Shown: positions 27,797 through 37,944, counted from the stretch's first letter. The stretch: DNA of 64,000 nt from Moraxella lacunata (GCF_002027545.1 NZ_MXAN01000015.1:1-64000); one strand, 5' to 3'. The notes: generated by a model from the letters alone, not told the origin. Numbers and translations: made by a program.

Positions 27797-28339
27797 TTAC
27801 AAAACCCGATATAGGGTTAGCATTTCATCATCATTGACAACGGCTAATTGTTTAAAGTCGTAACATTCATACAAATCAAGCAGTTTATCAATGGGCCCGC
27901 ATTCTAAAATAACGGCACGGCCGCCAATGATTTGACGGGCGGACAATAATATTTCAAAAATTCTATCAAAAATATCCTGCAAGATAATTGGGTTATTTTC
28001 TACATTGGCATTTTTGCCGATTTGTCCAATTAAGAATGCTCGTATGGTTTTGGCATTTTTATTAAAGCCATCTAATTTTTTGACAACACTTTTACTTAAT
28101 TTGTCATTATCAATATTCACATCTTTAAAAGACAATGAAAAATACGCCAAAAGTTCGCCATTTTCGGAAGCAATTAAATAAGTTCTGGCATTGTGTGTGC
28201 GTTCAAAGTCAATGGCTTTATTTTTTAAAAACCGCTCAACATCAAGATTTTTTGGACAATCAAACTCATTTATCAATCGCTGAATGGATTGCTCTTTTTT
28301 ATCATTATCCAAAAAATCCAATAATGGATAAATTCTCAT
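27797..28339 (-). CDS. GNAT-family acetyltransferase
   Basis: A 180-residue GNAT-like protein. Supporting segments are TYLIASENGELLAYFSLSF (beta strands 2-3), IRAFLIGQIGKN (the acetyl-CoA-binding region), LSARQIIGGRAVILECGP and LYECYDFKQL near the end. Proteins of this branch occur on phages and mobile elements, and some GNATs are toxins of toxin-antitoxin pairs that acetylate aminoacyl-tRNA. The start overlaps the stop of a 57-residue gene by 4 bases (ATGA), the geometry expected of an antitoxin-toxin pair. That role is inference; a plain acetyltransferase is possible. Confidence 0.6.
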   Translation of the reverse strand: MRIYPLLDFLDNDKKEQSIQRLINEFDCPKNLDVERFLKNKAIDFERTHNARTYLIASENGELLAYFSLSFKDVNIDNDKLSKSVVKKLDGFNKNAKTIRAFLIGQIGKNANVENNPIILQDIFDRIFEILLSARQIIGGRAVILECGPIDKLLDLYECYDFKQLAVVNDDEMLTLYRVL

Positions 28340-28509
28340 TTTTTATCCCAGCGTTTTTGTAAAATTTCCAAAAATTCATCAACGCTTGGTTGTTCTTTTT
28401 TGGGCGATTTGATTTGCACAGGTTTGGCATTTTCCAAATCATATAAAAATTGCTCAATCGCCTTTTCATCACGCACAATAAATTGTTTATCAAAGGATGC
28501 GGTACTCAT
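28336..28509 (-). CDS. 57-residue protein, possible antitoxin of the GNAT gene
   Basis: Reads MSTASFDKQFIVRDEKAIEQ at the start and ends SVDEFLEILQKRWDKK. GAGG precedes the ATG at 28509. The stop overlaps the GNAT start (ATGA). It begins 12 bases after the membrane-protein stop, so all three genes share a transcript. The short charged protein has a basic middle (KSPKKEQ) and a C-terminal helix. It is not a ribbon-helix-helix protein of the usual GNAT antitoxin type, so its role is only suggested by position. Confidence 0.6.
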   Translation of the reverse strand: MSTASFDKQFIVRDEKAIEQFLYDLENAKPVQIKSPKKEQPSVDEFLEILQKRWDKK

Positions 28510-28521
28510 TTTTTAACCTCA

Positions 28522-29643
28522 TTAAAATTGCTTGGTGTTTAATTGTTCAAAATCAATTTTTGATGCTGGAATGGCACTTTCCAAAACCAATTTTTCAAAA
28601 TCATCTGCTGGCAAATAAGGCTTGTTATAAATTACATTTTTATGATTTACCAAATAAGCACACATCATCAAGGCTTGCGATATATTTTTATTATCACCTT
28701 TTATTAATGATTGACAATAATCCAAATTTTCTTTTGCTACCTTTGATGGATGTGGCTGACCATTTGAATGACGCATTAAAGTTGGTATGCCAAAAAATTC
28801 CGTACCAATAGAATTTTTAATTTTACGATTGATTTCCAACAGAGCAAAGACTGTTTCCAGCTTATCTCTTGATGAATGGTCTCTAATTGGTATAAGGTTT
28901 CCTGAAAGATACGATGGAAATAGCTCTACTGGATTATCATAATCATACAATCTATCCCCATTAGGTGCTGTAATGGTCGAAAAAGAGCCTTTGTTAATCT
29001 CAAAATACTGATAACAACTTCCTGATAATGCCGATATTCCTGCAATTAAAGCAATATCATCAATATTTGGATACTTTTTTCTTAAATGCGTGGGTAAATA
29101 TTCATAAAATTGCAAAAACATATTCAAAGAATTTTTGGTCATATAATTTGAAAAATATTTTACAATCTTATGTTTATTACGCTCAAACAATCCTATATGA
29201 AAGTTGTCAGATAGTAATTTTACCCATTTATCAAAAATGTTTGAAAATCTACTTTGCAACATCAAGACAACAATAGTAACTGTCATTAGTGCAATTTTAT
29301 TATTTGGCATAAATGCCCAACAAGCCGAAAATGCGATTGCAATTAAGGTTAATAAAATTGAACATTTTATCAAGAAATCGGGCAATGCAATATTTGTTGG
29401 TGTGTGTTTTGCAATCCAATACATATCTTTTAAGGTGCATTCTATACTACTACCCCAAGATTTTAAAAAAATGCCAAATGTGAAAAATGGATAGCCCACA
29501 ATTAGAATTGTTGCCACAATGGAATATATCACGAATTGACTAATATCGCCATAGTCTTTAAATACCTTAATGACAGTAGCAAGTATCAATCCACAAATGA
29601 TTGCATACAAGTCCTGCATTATATATAATTTTGTTTTAGTCAT
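28522..29643 (-). CDS. Membrane protein of unknown function, coupled to glyQ
   Basis: 373 residues. The N-terminal third has about four hydrophobic segments ([64 protein letters not shown]). The remaining 240 residues are soluble and unlike anything I recognise. The ATG at 29643 lies inside the last codons of glyQ and overlaps it by 8 bases, so translation is coupled to glyQ. The composition is AT-rich. It heads a run of three genes (membrane protein, 57-aa protein, GNAT). A role in a conflict system is possible but unproven. Confidence 0.7.
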   Translation of the reverse strand: MTKTKLYIMQDLYAIICGLILATVIKVFKDYGDISQFVIYSIVATILIVGYPFFTFGIFLKSWGSSIECTLKDMYWIAKHTPTNIALPDFLIKCSILLTLIAIAFSACWAFMPNNKIALMTVTIVVLMLQSRFSNIFDKWVKLLSDNFHIGLFERNKHKIVKYFSNYMTKNSLNMFLQFYEYLPTHLRKKYPNIDDIALIAGISALSGSCYQYFEINKGSFSTITAPNGDRLYDYDNPVELFPSYLSGNLIPIRDHSSRDKLETVFALLEINRKIKNSIGTEFFGIPTLMRHSNGQPHPSKVAKENLDYCQSLIKGDNKNISQALMMCAYLVNHKNVIYNKPYLPADDFEKLVLESAIPASKIDFEQLNTKQF

Positions 29644-30595
29644 TTTTCGGCAACCACTTCTCCAATGCTTCTTTTTTATGTGCTTCATCAGCAAGTGGAA
29701 AGCCCAATTTGGATCGTGCTACCGTATAACTTTCTGCCACTTTTCTTGCCAAAGTCCGCACACGTAGGATAAAGCGTTGGCGTTCGGTAACGCTAATTGC
29801 CCCACGAGCGTCCAATAGATTAAAAGTATGGCTGGCTTTTAGTACCATCTCATAGGCAGGCAATGGCAGATTTACACCCACCAAGCGGTCGGCTTCATGC
29901 TCATAAAAGTCAAATAATTCAAAAAGTTTGCTAATATCTGCATGTTCAAAATTATAGGTAGATTGCTCCACCTCATTTTGATGAAACACATCGCCATAAG
30001 TTACACGCCCAAACTCGCCGTCCGTCCACACAAGGTCATAGACGCTGTCCACACCCTGAATGTACATGGCAAGGCGTTCCAAGCCATAAGTAATCTCGCC
30101 CGTTACAGGGAAACACTCAATCCCACCCACCTGCTGAAAATAGGTAAACTGGGTAACTTCCATGCCGTTTAGCCACACCTCCCAGCCAAGCCCCCACGCC
30201 CCAAGCGTTGGACTCTCCCAATTGTCTTCCACAAAACGCACGTCATGGGTTAGTGTATCAATACCCAAGGCCTGCAAAGAACCCAAATACAGCTCTTGAA
30301 TGTTGGCAGGATTTGGCTTTAAGACCACTTGAAATTGGTAATAGTGTTGCAAGCGGTTAGGATTATCACCATAACGCCCATCGGTTGGGCGACGAGACGG
30401 CTGAACATAGGCAGCATTCCATTTTTCAGGCGTTAAAGCACGCAAAAAAGTGGCGGTGTGAAACGTCCCCGCCCCCATTTCCATGTCATAAGGTTGCAAG
30501 ACCACACAGCCACGAGATGCCCAGTAGTTTTGTAGGGTTAGGATGATTTGTTGAAAGGTGAGTGCTTGTTTTGGTGTTTGTGTTGTCTGTGTCAT
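29636..30595 (-). CDS. glyQ: Glycyl-tRNA synthetase alpha subunit
   Basis: Catalytic alpha chain of glycyl-tRNA synthetase. It has 319 residues. Motifs include [43 protein letters not shown] at the start and [23 protein letters not shown], both diagnostic of GlyQ. In most proteobacteria glyS follows immediately; here about 6 kb of AT-rich genes intervene, and the next gene overlaps the glyQ stop. Co-expression of the two subunits must therefore pass through the insert or use a second promoter. Confidence 0.96.
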   Translation of the reverse strand: MTQTTQTPKQALTFQQIILTLQNYWASRGCVVLQPYDMEMGAGTFHTATFLRALTPEKWNAAYVQPSRRPTDGRYGDNPNRLQHYYQFQVVLKPNPANIQELYLGSLQALGIDTLTHDVRFVEDNWESPTLGAWGLGWEVWLNGMEVTQFTYFQQVGGIECFPVTGEITYGLERLAMYIQGVDSVYDLVWTDGEFGRVTYGDVFHQNEVEQSTYNFEHADISKLFELFDFYEHEADRLVGVNLPLPAYEMVLKASHTFNLLDARGAISVTERQRFILRVRTLARKVAESYTVARSKLGFPLADEAHKKEALEKWLPKND

Positions 30596-30737
30596 CGGTC
30601 ATCACTTTTAGGTATGGTAAATGACTTATTTTAACACAATTAGACAGGATAAAAAACGGTTATGGTTTTAAGTTGTTAAGATTTTTGTTGATAAATGATA
30701 AATGACGGGCAGATAAGGGATTGGGGGTGTTATTTTA

Positions 30738-30771
30738 AAAAAATAAAAACCCTTGATTTTTCAAGGGTTTG
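30738..30771 (-). terminator. Terminator of tRNA-Leu
   Basis: AAACCCTTGA and TCAAGGGTTT form a 10-bp stem; on the minus strand a T-rich run follows. It lies 5 bases after the tRNA 3' end. Confidence 0.85.
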
Positions 30772-30775
30772 TAGT

Positions 30776-30861
30776 TGGTACCAGTGGTCGGACTCGAACC
30801 GACACGCTTATTAGGCAACGGATTTTGAATCCGTCGTGTCTACCAATTTCACCACACTGGC
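30776..30861 (-). tRNA. tRNA-Leu (anticodon CAA)
   Basis: Read on the minus strand, the 86-nt gene starts GCCAGTGTGGTGAAATTGG, has the anticodon arm ACGGATTCAAAATCCGT with CAA in the loop, a long variable arm typical of class II tRNAs, the T arm GTCGGTTCGAGTCCGAC, and the encoded 3' end CCACTGGTACCA. It decodes UUG. Confidence 0.95.
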
Positions 30862-30893
30862 ATGAGTGGTTAGCTTGTTTGCTATGGGTGCGT

Positions 30894-30921
30894 ATTATAG
30901 CTTATTTTAAAATTTCGTCAA
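30894..30921 (-). promoter_or_regulatory. Sigma-70 promoter of tRNA-Leu
   Basis: On the minus strand, TTGACG (30916-30921) and a perfect TATAAT (30894-30899) are separated by 16 bases. The tRNA begins 32 bases after the -10 box. Confidence 0.85.
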
Positions 30922-30988
30922 GGGGTTTTTATAAAAATTTTAAAAATATTTTAAAGACTGAGCTTTTTACAGCCCAGTCTTATAGCCA

Positions 30989-33349
30989 TTATTTATCCGC
31001 CAAAAACAACCAAGTATCCAGCACCGTATCAGGGTTTAGCGATACCGAGCTGATACCCTGCTCCATGAGCCATTTGGCAAGGTCTGGGTGGTCGGACGGC
31101 CCTTGACCGCAAATGCCGACATATTTACCCTGTTTACGGCACGCCTCAATCGCCATGCCAAGCAGTTTTTTGACCGCGGGGTCTCGCTCATCAAACAGGT
31201 GCGACACAATGCCACTATCACGGTCAAGCCCTAGCGTAAGCTGAGTTAGGTCATTTGAGCCGATTGAAAAACCGTCAAAGTAAGCCAAGAACTCATCAGC
31301 AAGCAAGGCATTGGTTGGCAATTCACACATCATGATGATTTCAAGAGAATTCTCGCCACGTTTTAGCCCATTTTTTTCAAGTAATTCAATCACTTGCTTA
31401 GCTTCGCCTGTGGTACGCACAAACGGAATCATGATTTTTACGTTGGTCAGCCCCATATCATCACGGACGTATTTTAAGGCACGGCATTCAAGCTCAAAGC
31501 AATCACGGAAATTGTCCGAGATATAACGGCTCGTCCCACGGAAACCAAGCATTGGGTTTTCTTCGTGCGGTTCGTACAGCTTACCACCGATAAGGTTGGC
31601 GTATTCGTTGGATTTAAAATCGCTCATACGCACGATGACAGGCTTGTCTTTAAACGCCACGGCAAGCGTTGAGATGCCTTCGATGAGTTTGTTGATATAA
31701 AACTCCACAGGCGAGTTGTACCCTGCGATACGCTCAAACACTTGGGCTTGGGTCTCTTGGGACAAGGTATCCACGTTCAAAAGAGCCTTGGGGTGTACGC
31801 CAATCATGCGGTTGATGATAAATTCCAAGCGAGCCAAGCCCACGCCTTCGTTCGGGATTTGGGCAAAGTCAAAGGCACGGTCGGGGTTACCCACGTTCAT
31901 CATAACCTTCAAGCCAAGCTCAGGCATACTGGCGAGAGAATTTTTTTGGACTTCAAAGTCCAAAATGCCGTCATAAATAAAGCCTGTATCGCCCTCGGCA
32001 CATGATACCGTTACCGCTTGTCCGTCTGTTAAAAGCTCGGTGGCATTGCCACAGCCGACAATGGCAGGGACGCCAAGCTCACGAGCGATAATCGCCGCAT
32101 GGCAGGTACGTCCGCCACGGTTGGTAATAATCGCACTGGCACGCTTCATCACAGGTTCCCAATCGGGGTCGGTCATATCAGACACCAGCACATCGCCGTC
32201 TTGAACTTTGCTCATCTCGTTCAAATTGGTTACGATACGCACCTTGCCTGCACCGACACGCTGACCAATAGAACGCCCTTCGCACAGCACTTTCGCTCCT
32301 TTTGAGTTGATGACATAACGCTCCATGTTGGTTTTGTCTTGGCGAGATTTTACGGTCTCGGGGCGAGCTTGCACGATAAACAATTCACCCGTATCGCCGT
32401 CTTTTGCCCACTCGATGTCCATAGGACAACCGTAGTGTTTTTCAATGATAAGAGCCTGTTTGGCAAGGCGGGTTAGCTCATCGGTATTTAGGGCGAACTG
32501 CTGACGGTCGGCTTTTTCTACGTCCACGATTTTGGTTGAGCGTTTGGTTGTACCTTCATCGCCATAGACCATTTTGATGTGTTTTGAGCCAAGATTACGG
32601 CGAACCACCGCAGGGCGATTTTCGGCAAGAAGTTTTTTGGAGAGATAAAACTCATCAGGGTTTACCGCCCCTTGCACCACCATTTCGCCCAAGCCATAGC
32701 TTGCCGTGATAAATACCACGTCATTAAATCCGCTTTCGGTATCAATCGTGAACATCACCCCAGATGTACCCGTCTCCGAGCGTACCATACGCTGAACGCC
32801 TGCCGACAACGCCACGCCTGCGTGTTCAAAGCCTTTGTGGACACGGTAGGCAATCGCACGGTCGTTGTAAAGACTGGCAAACACTTCTTTGATGGCAATC
32901 AGTACGTTGCCAATGCCACGAATGTTAAGGAATGTCTCTTGCTGACCTGCAAAAGACGCATCAGGCAAATCTTCGGCAGTCGCTGATGAACGCACCGCCA
33001 CCGCCACATCTTGACCGCCTGTTAGTGTATCAAATGCCGTGCGAATCTCGTCTTCTAGGTCTTTTGGCAATTCTTGGGCGATGACCCAACCACGCACTCT
33101 TGCCCCCACTTCGGCAAGTTTTTCAACATCATCAACGTCCAAGCCTTTTAGCTCGGCATTGATTTTGTCAAGTAAGCCCGTTTCGTTCAAAAAGCGGTTA
33201 AACGCATCTGCGGTCGTAGCAAAGCCGTTTGGCACAGATACGCCAACATTGGCAAGATTGCTAATCATCTCGCCCAAAGACGCATTTTTACCACCGACAA
33301 TCTCAACATCGTCTTTACCAAGTTTGTTAAAGGGGATAACTTGTGCCAT
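30989..33349 (-). CDS. ppsA: Phosphoenolpyruvate synthase
   Basis: Makes PEP from pyruvate and ATP for gluconeogenesis. It has 786 residues from the ATG at 33349, which follows AAGGTG. The order is ATP-grasp domain ([37 protein letters not shown]), phosphohistidine domain ([20 protein letters not shown], catalytic His near 420), and TIM-barrel PEP domain with [17 protein letters not shown] and [15 protein letters not shown] weak hairpin at 30953-30981 follows the stop. The matching regulator gene ppsR is 4.6 kb away, beyond the O-acetylation cluster. Confidence 0.96.
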   Translation of the reverse strand: MAQVIPFNKLGKDDVEIVGGKNASLGEMISNLANVGVSVPNGFATTADAFNRFLNETGLLDKINAELKGLDVDDVEKLAEVGARVRGWVIAQELPKDLEDEIRTAFDTLTGGQDVAVAVRSSATAEDLPDASFAGQQETFLNIRGIGNVLIAIKEVFASLYNDRAIAYRVHKGFEHAGVALSAGVQRMVRSETGTSGVMFTIDTESGFNDVVFITASYGLGEMVVQGAVNPDEFYLSKKLLAENRPAVVRRNLGSKHIKMVYGDEGTTKRSTKIVDVEKADRQQFALNTDELTRLAKQALIIEKHYGCPMDIEWAKDGDTGELFIVQARPETVKSRQDKTNMERYVINSKGAKVLCEGRSIGQRVGAGKVRIVTNLNEMSKVQDGDVLVSDMTDPDWEPVMKRASAIITNRGGRTCHAAIIARELGVPAIVGCGNATELLTDGQAVTVSCAEGDTGFIYDGILDFEVQKNSLASMPELGLKVMMNVGNPDRAFDFAQIPNEGVGLARLEFIINRMIGVHPKALLNVDTLSQETQAQVFERIAGYNSPVEFYINKLIEGISTLAVAFKDKPVIVRMSDFKSNEYANLIGGKLYEPHEENPMLGFRGTSRYISDNFRDCFELECRALKYVRDDMGLTNVKIMIPFVRTTGEAKQVIELLEKNGLKRGENSLEIIMMCELPTNALLADEFLAYFDGFSIGSNDLTQLTLGLDRDSGIVSHLFDERDPAVKKLLGMAIEACRKQGKYVGICGQGPSDHPDLAKWLMEQGISSVSLNPDTVLDTWLFLADK

Positions 33350-33425
33350 AAGAACACCTTTTAATCTATAAAAATTTGTCAAATTATAACGATAAATTTG
33401 CCAATACTCAATGTTATTTTTTATA

Positions 33426-33462
33426 AAAATAGGTGTATTTATTATCTAAATACACCTATTTT
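33426..33462. terminator. Terminator of the O-acetylation cluster
   Basis: A perfect 16-bp stem (AAAATAGGTGTATTTA and its complement) with loop TTATC, flanked by AT-rich sequence. It lies 16 bases after the ape1-like stop and upstream of ppsA. Confidence 0.85.
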
Positions 33463-33478
33463 AACCTTTTAATAAAGA

Positions 33479-34747
33479 CTAATTAGCCCGTTCAATGCGG
33501 ATAAACCCACGCCCTTGACCACCCTGCCCTGAGTTGATACTCGGCACATCATTGGGGCTGTATGTCGGAGCAGTGTTGGGATAAGTGGCATTCGGATACT
33601 GCGTGGGGGCTTGTGTTTGTAATGCCAACAGCTCATTTGCCAACTCATTACCCAGACGAGTGTAGCCTGACTGACTAAAATGCACGCCATCTTTACTGGC
33701 AAGCCCACGATTTATCCATGATTTCATCGAGCAAGAGCCACCCATCGCCCCTTGCCAATCCCAATATAGCGTGCGTTCGGCTTGGGCGACTTGCCGTTGG
33801 GCGGTCTGCACGTCCGTGAGCGTGGCAGGGCGTGTACCACAACTACCGTCTGTGCTTTTTAGAGCTTCGGGCGAGCCGAGTACCATGACTGCCGAACGTG
33901 GACTGACGGCACGGATTTGGCGGATTTTTTCGGTCAAGGTTGCACGCACGCTCTCGCCTGACACACCATTATACGCTTCATTGGTGCCATAGGCGAGCAC
34001 GATGAGTGTGGGGCGAATGGTCGCAAGCTCATTTTGCCACGCCTGTGCACTCCATCTACCCCAATGCGACAGCTCCGCCCCATTGATACCCAGTGCCGAC
34101 ACCACCGCCCCACGCCCACTGGGGTTGAACGCCCACCAACCACCAATCGCCGAGCCTGTGGCGTTGTCATTATAAATGGTAAACGGCAAATTCACGTTCA
34201 CACTCACCATCTGCCATGTGCCGTCCTTGCGTGCCGTTTCTAGCACAAACCGCTTGCCATAAGCGTCCACCCCTGTAAATCTGCCGTCTGTCGGTTGCTG
34301 ACGAATACTCACCCAAATACGCTGAGCAGGTTCTGCCCCTTTTTTGGGTTTTAGGGTCAGGCTTGCCCCATTAACCTTGGGTCTGGCAATCAGTCCGCCC
34401 AGCGTATAATACTCACTTTGATTGGTACGGCTAGAAATCGGTGAAAAATCGACATTATCATAGCTAAACCGTGCCATACGCTGACCGCTAAAATACATTG
34501 GCATCGCCCAGCCCATGCCACCATCGCCCATCACGCCCTGCAAGCTATTTCTTAGAGCGTCCGTCATGGTGTCGCCGGCGGTATGGCTATCGCCCAGTTG
34601 GACGATATGCACCGAGTGGTTTGTCATGGCTTGGGCTAGGGCATTGGTATTGGGTTCGCCAAAGTTGGTTAAATTGGCATGAGCCGATACCGACACGCAC
34701 GCCATCACTAATAAGGCAGGCTTAAAGCTAAGTTTTGTTAAATTCAT
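33479..34747 (-). CDS. SGNH/GDSL hydrolase, Ape1-like peptidoglycan O-acetylesterase
   Basis: An exported 422-residue hydrolase with a signal peptide ending VSAHA. SGNH blocks seen: GDSHTAGD (nucleophile Ser, about residue 53), GINGAELSHWGRW, AYGTNEA, and the catalytic DGVHFSQSGY near residue 370. A carbohydrate-binding-like insertion lies between blocks I and II, as in Ape1. The last 40 residues are low complexity (Pro, Asn, Gly). With patB and patA upstream in the same order as in Neisseria, the likely job is removing O-acetyl groups from MurNAc so lytic transglycosylases can act. The role is by analogy. Confidence 0.78.
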   Translation of the reverse strand: MNLTKLSFKPALLVMACVSVSAHANLTNFGEPNTNALAQAMTNHSVHIVQLGDSHTAGDTMTDALRNSLQGVMGDGGMGWAMPMYFSGQRMARFSYDNVDFSPISSRTNQSEYYTLGGLIARPKVNGASLTLKPKKGAEPAQRIWVSIRQQPTDGRFTGVDAYGKRFVLETARKDGTWQMVSVNVNLPFTIYNDNATGSAIGGWWAFNPSGRGAVVSALGINGAELSHWGRWSAQAWQNELATIRPTLIVLAYGTNEAYNGVSGESVRATLTEKIRQIRAVSPRSAVMVLGSPEALKSTDGSCGTRPATLTDVQTAQRQVAQAERTLYWDWQGAMGGSCSMKSWINRGLASKDGVHFSQSGYTRLGNELANELLALQTQAPTQYPNATYPNTAPTYSPNDVPSINSGQGGQGRGFIRIERAN

Positions 34748-34779
34748 GAATACTCTTTTTAGTTATCAAATAAAATTCA

Positions 34780-36051
34780 TCACTCAATGATTAAATAAGA
34801 TTGCACTTCTTTGGCAAGAATCCGCTGACCATCGCCAGAAAAATGAATACCATCACCGCTACGCATTTTAATGTTTTTGCCATCTTTTTCAAGATAATCA
34901 TTGTAAACATTGTTACGCCCACCCATGATAGGACGTGCATCAATCACTTTGACATTATGACGAGCCAATTCATTCATCATCACATCATTAAGCTGAACCA
35001 TTTGTTCATTTAATTTATTTTTTTTCATGTTTGGCGGTGTTACCCAAATCACGCCCACCTGTCTTTCTTTGGCAAAATCCAATATGTCTTTCATGCGTGC
35101 CTGATATTCTGCTATCCATTCTTCGCTATTAAATTTTAGGTATTTTCCCTGTTTATCTGGCATATCCCAAGGGTCATTTGCCCCCAGCATGACGATGAGT
35201 ACTTTAATACTATTATCTGATTGCAAAGTATTTTTAATGGTGCTATTCCAATCAAAGAATTTAGGATATGCCAAGCCAGTACTTTGTTTGCTAAGATTAA
35301 CCGAATCCACGCCTAAGCCTTGTAAATACTTTTGCATATGTGGGGCAATGCCCTGCATCATCGAATCGCCAGCAAAAAATACTTTTTGGCTTTTATTTAA
35401 TGTTAAGGATTGTTCTAATTCATTTTGGGCTTGATTTTTTTTTAGGGCTTGGGCTTTTAATTGTCTTTCTTGCTCTTGGCGTAATTGCTCTTGGCGTAAT
35501 TGCTCTTGGCGTAATTGCTCTTGGCGTAATTGCTCTTGGTGTGCTTTTTCTGCCATTTGGGCTTTATAAGCAGGGGTATAGGCGTGATTGGTATTAAACT
35601 CATCAATCATGGTTTTATTCATATTGCCGATATTATTGGCGATATTATCATGAAAAGCATACAATCCATCGCCAATATCACCCCCTTTTTGCCATAACGG
35701 ACTATTAATTAGATTTAATGGGCTGGGCTGATGATAAGTTTGTAGATAATAGGCATTGATTGATTTTTGCATTATCCAAATACTCATGACAGTAGATAAT
35801 ACCAAAAACATGAGCGTGGTAATAAAGGATTGTTTAAAATTATCATCTAGGATAATGACTTCATTATCCCAATCATTACCATCGTCTTGATGAATGATTT
35901 CTTTATCTGTATTTTCTGTATCAATGTTTTCTTTGTTAATTTTTTCTTTATTAATGTCTTTTCGATGAATATTTGCTTGATTGACATTATCTTGACTGTC
36001 AATATCAGCCTTGTTAATATGATTAATCTCATCTTGTTTATGTTCGCTCAT
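34780..36051 (-). CDS. Membrane-anchored SGNH O-acetyltransferase, PatB-like
   Basis: 423 residues from the ATG at 36051 (AAAGGA upstream). A hydrophilic Asn/Asp/Lys-rich N-terminus of about 75 residues is followed by one membrane segment (FITTLMFLVLSTVMSIWIM), a helical linker with QLRQE repeats, and a periplasmic SGNH domain: GDSMMQG, LGANDPWD and DGIHFSGDGQ. In Neisseria, PatB transfers acetyl groups delivered by PatA to peptidoglycan MurNAc. The gene order here matches. It is 23 bases downstream of patA. The repeat run in the linker can change length without changing frame. Confidence 0.8.
   Translation of the reverse strand: MSEHKQDEINHINKADIDSQDNVNQANIHRKDINKEKINKENIDTENTDKEIIHQDDGNDWDNEVIILDDNFKQSFITTLMFLVLSTVMSIWIMQKSINAYYLQTYHQPSPLNLINSPLWQKGGDIGDGLYAFHDNIANNIGNMNKTMIDEFNTNHAYTPAYKAQMAEKAHQEQLRQEQLRQEQLRQEQLRQEQERQLKAQALKKNQAQNELEQSLTLNKSQKVFFAGDSMMQGIAPHMQKYLQGLGVDSVNLSKQSTGLAYPKFFDWNSTIKNTLQSDNSIKVLIVMLGANDPWDMPDKQGKYLKFNSEEWIAEYQARMKDILDFAKERQVGVIWVTPPNMKKNKLNEQMVQLNDVMMNELARHNVKVIDARPIMGGRNNVYNDYLEKDGKNIKMRSGDGIHFSGDGQRILAKEVQSYLIIE
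35470..35544 (-). repeat. 15-bp tandem repeat coding QLRQE units
   Basis: Four perfect copies of TTGCTCTTGGCGTAA (35470-35529) and a diverging fifth (to 35544), inside the PatB-like linker. On the minus strand each unit encodes five residues of the repeating QLRQE heptad-like helix. The unit length is a multiple of three. Confidence 0.9.
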
Positions 36052-36074
36052 GATAATATCCTTTATCTTGTCTT

Positions 36075-37622
36075 TTAGAAATTTGCATAAATAAAACCAG
36101 GAATGCCAGACGGAGCCAAAATCACCACCGCCATAAATGCCATAAAGCACAACACATAAAAAATCACGCTTGGCATTTTATGAATTAGCCGACCGATTTG
36201 TGTTTGATGACGATGAAATAATGGATAAATCAGCCATGCCAATGCCAAAATCGCCAATAGATAAAGCGGGTTATTTGTCCATGCTACATTAATATGATTA
36301 AAAAATAAGGCATTAAAAATCAATAACGCTTCATCTAATGTGGTCGCCCTAAAAAAGACAAAAGCAAATACCACAAAATGCACAGTGATTAATACGCCCA
36401 GCGTTTTACCAATGATGCCTGTATTTGCCAAAAAATTACGTCCTTTGGCATGACCGCTTATTTTTTGGCACGCCAAATCGCCTGTATTTAATAAAGCAAT
36501 GGCTAAGGCGTGTAATAATCCCCAAAAGAAAAAATTAAAGGTTGAGCCATGCCAAATCCCTGATAACACCATCGCAATAATAAGATTAAGCTGAGTAAAC
36601 CAAAAGCCCTTTCTGCTACCGCCTAAGGAAATATAAATATAATCTCGTATCCATGTCGATAAACTAATATGCCATCTGTCCCAAAAATCTCTAATATTAT
36701 GAGCCAATAAAGGAGCATTAAAATTCATGGGTAAGCGAAAACCAAGCAATAACCCAAATGCCACCATCATCTCGCTATATCCTGAAAAATCCAGAAATAA
36801 TTGTAAGGTATAACCATAAATGGCGGTCAATACTTCCAAGCTATGAAAGCCTGTGGGATTGGCAAAGACGGGATTGACCCAATTATCCGCCAAATACCCT
36901 GCCAACCACCATTTTTTGGCAAGAGCAAGCACGATTAAGGCAAAGGCGATTTTTGGGTATAATAATTGGCGTGGGGCAGGTTCATTTAATTGCTCATACA
37001 TCCCGCAAGGCTTACCCGTAATATCATTTAGCCCCTTGGTGCCATTAACACGGGTAATCGGACCTGCCGAAATAGTGGCAAAAAATGAAAAATGCGTTAA
37101 TGCTTGCCAAAAAGACAAATAAGAAATCGGACTTTCATTATTTTTATCTTGTTTTTCTTGCTCGCTTTGTTCATTTTGCTCATAAGCCACGCTTTGTCGG
37201 TAAAGCGTTACCAAATAACTAATGGCTTGAAATGAATAATAAGAAATGCCCAATGGAAAAATAATATTTGCCATGAGTCCCGTATTATCTAATTGCCATA
37301 TCTCTAAGGCACGGCTAACATTAGCACGGAAAAATTCATAATATTTAAACACCGATAAATTTATCAAAGTGATGATAACACCCATCGCCATCCATGCTTT
37401 TTTGTGGCGACTGATGATGATTTGCTGAGCAATGAAATAAATGACAATACTAAAAATAAACAGCATGCCAACTGCCATCAAGCCTGCCATTAAATAAATA
37501 ATGGCATAGCTGATAATGAGCAACAGCATATTTTGAATGTCTGGTCTTTTTTTAAATGCCCAATAAAGCGCAAAAAACACCATGAACAATAACGCAAATT
37601 CTATCGATAAAAATGAAAACAT
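36075..37622 (-). CDS. MBOAT acetyl exporter, PatA-like
   Basis: An inner-membrane protein of 515 residues with about 11 hydrophobic segments, of the membrane-bound O-acyltransferase family. Motifs: PLGISYYSFQAISYLVTLYR, FWDRWHISLSTWIRDYIYISLGG (with conserved His), and the catalytic His in GIWHGSTFNFFFWG. AAGGA precedes the ATG. As the first gene of a three-gene unit with PatB- and Ape1-like proteins, it most likely carries acetyl groups across the membrane for peptidoglycan O-acetylation. AlgI-type alginate acetylation uses the same fold, but no alginate genes are present. Confidence 0.82.
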   Translation of the reverse strand: MFSFLSIEFALLFMVFFALYWAFKKRPDIQNMLLLIISYAIIYLMAGLMAVGMLFIFSIVIYFIAQQIIISRHKKAWMAMGVIITLINLSVFKYYEFFRANVSRALEIWQLDNTGLMANIIFPLGISYYSFQAISYLVTLYRQSVAYEQNEQSEQEKQDKNNESPISYLSFWQALTHFSFFATISAGPITRVNGTKGLNDITGKPCGMYEQLNEPAPRQLLYPKIAFALIVLALAKKWWLAGYLADNWVNPVFANPTGFHSLEVLTAIYGYTLQLFLDFSGYSEMMVAFGLLLGFRLPMNFNAPLLAHNIRDFWDRWHISLSTWIRDYIYISLGGSRKGFWFTQLNLIIAMVLSGIWHGSTFNFFFWGLLHALAIALLNTGDLACQKISGHAKGRNFLANTGIIGKTLGVLITVHFVVFAFVFFRATTLDEALLIFNALFFNHINVAWTNNPLYLLAILALAWLIYPLFHRHQTQIGRLIHKMPSVIFYVLCFMAFMAVVILAPSGIPGFIYANF

Positions 37623-37944
37623 TGCATTCCTTAGCCATAAACCATCTGAGAAACCATGAATACGCCCTACCCAAAGATGTGATTGTTGTCATTATGGTTA
37701 GTGCCGCCCTTTTATCAGACTGCACTTTTTATATTGACAAAAAGGTCGTTCATTTTAACAAAATTACCACAAATGCACAATGGGATTTTATCCGCTTTTC
37801 ATGCTGTTTTAATTATTGTCATTCACTTATCCCGTTTCTTTTTGTCATGCCACAGTTGATAATTTTTCCTACAAAATCCCCTGTTTTTGTGCTATACTCT
37901 CATTTAAGTTTACTCATGTATGGCATAGGATACAAAGGATAGCC
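37623..37944. other. Divergent intergenic region between the patA-like gene and ppsR
   Basis: 322 bases, AT-rich, that must hold both promoters. An open frame covers part of it in front of ppsR (from 37816), but it lacks a ribosome site and protein-like composition. No clear operator seen. Confidence 0.5.

Noticed and set aside
28305-28493. 62-residue minus-strand frame overlapping the 57-residue gene
   Set aside because: The frame ending at 28336 has a ribosome site, spacing and overlap fitting the operon; this one has none.
29952-30172. Possible glycine riboswitch or T-box around the glyQ locus and glyA
   Set aside because: I looked upstream of glyA and glyQ for tandem aptamer or T-box features and saw none.
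35340-35597. Plus-strand 85-residue frame with repeated LGVIA units
   Set aside because: It is the antisense reading of the QLRQE repeat in the patB-like gene.
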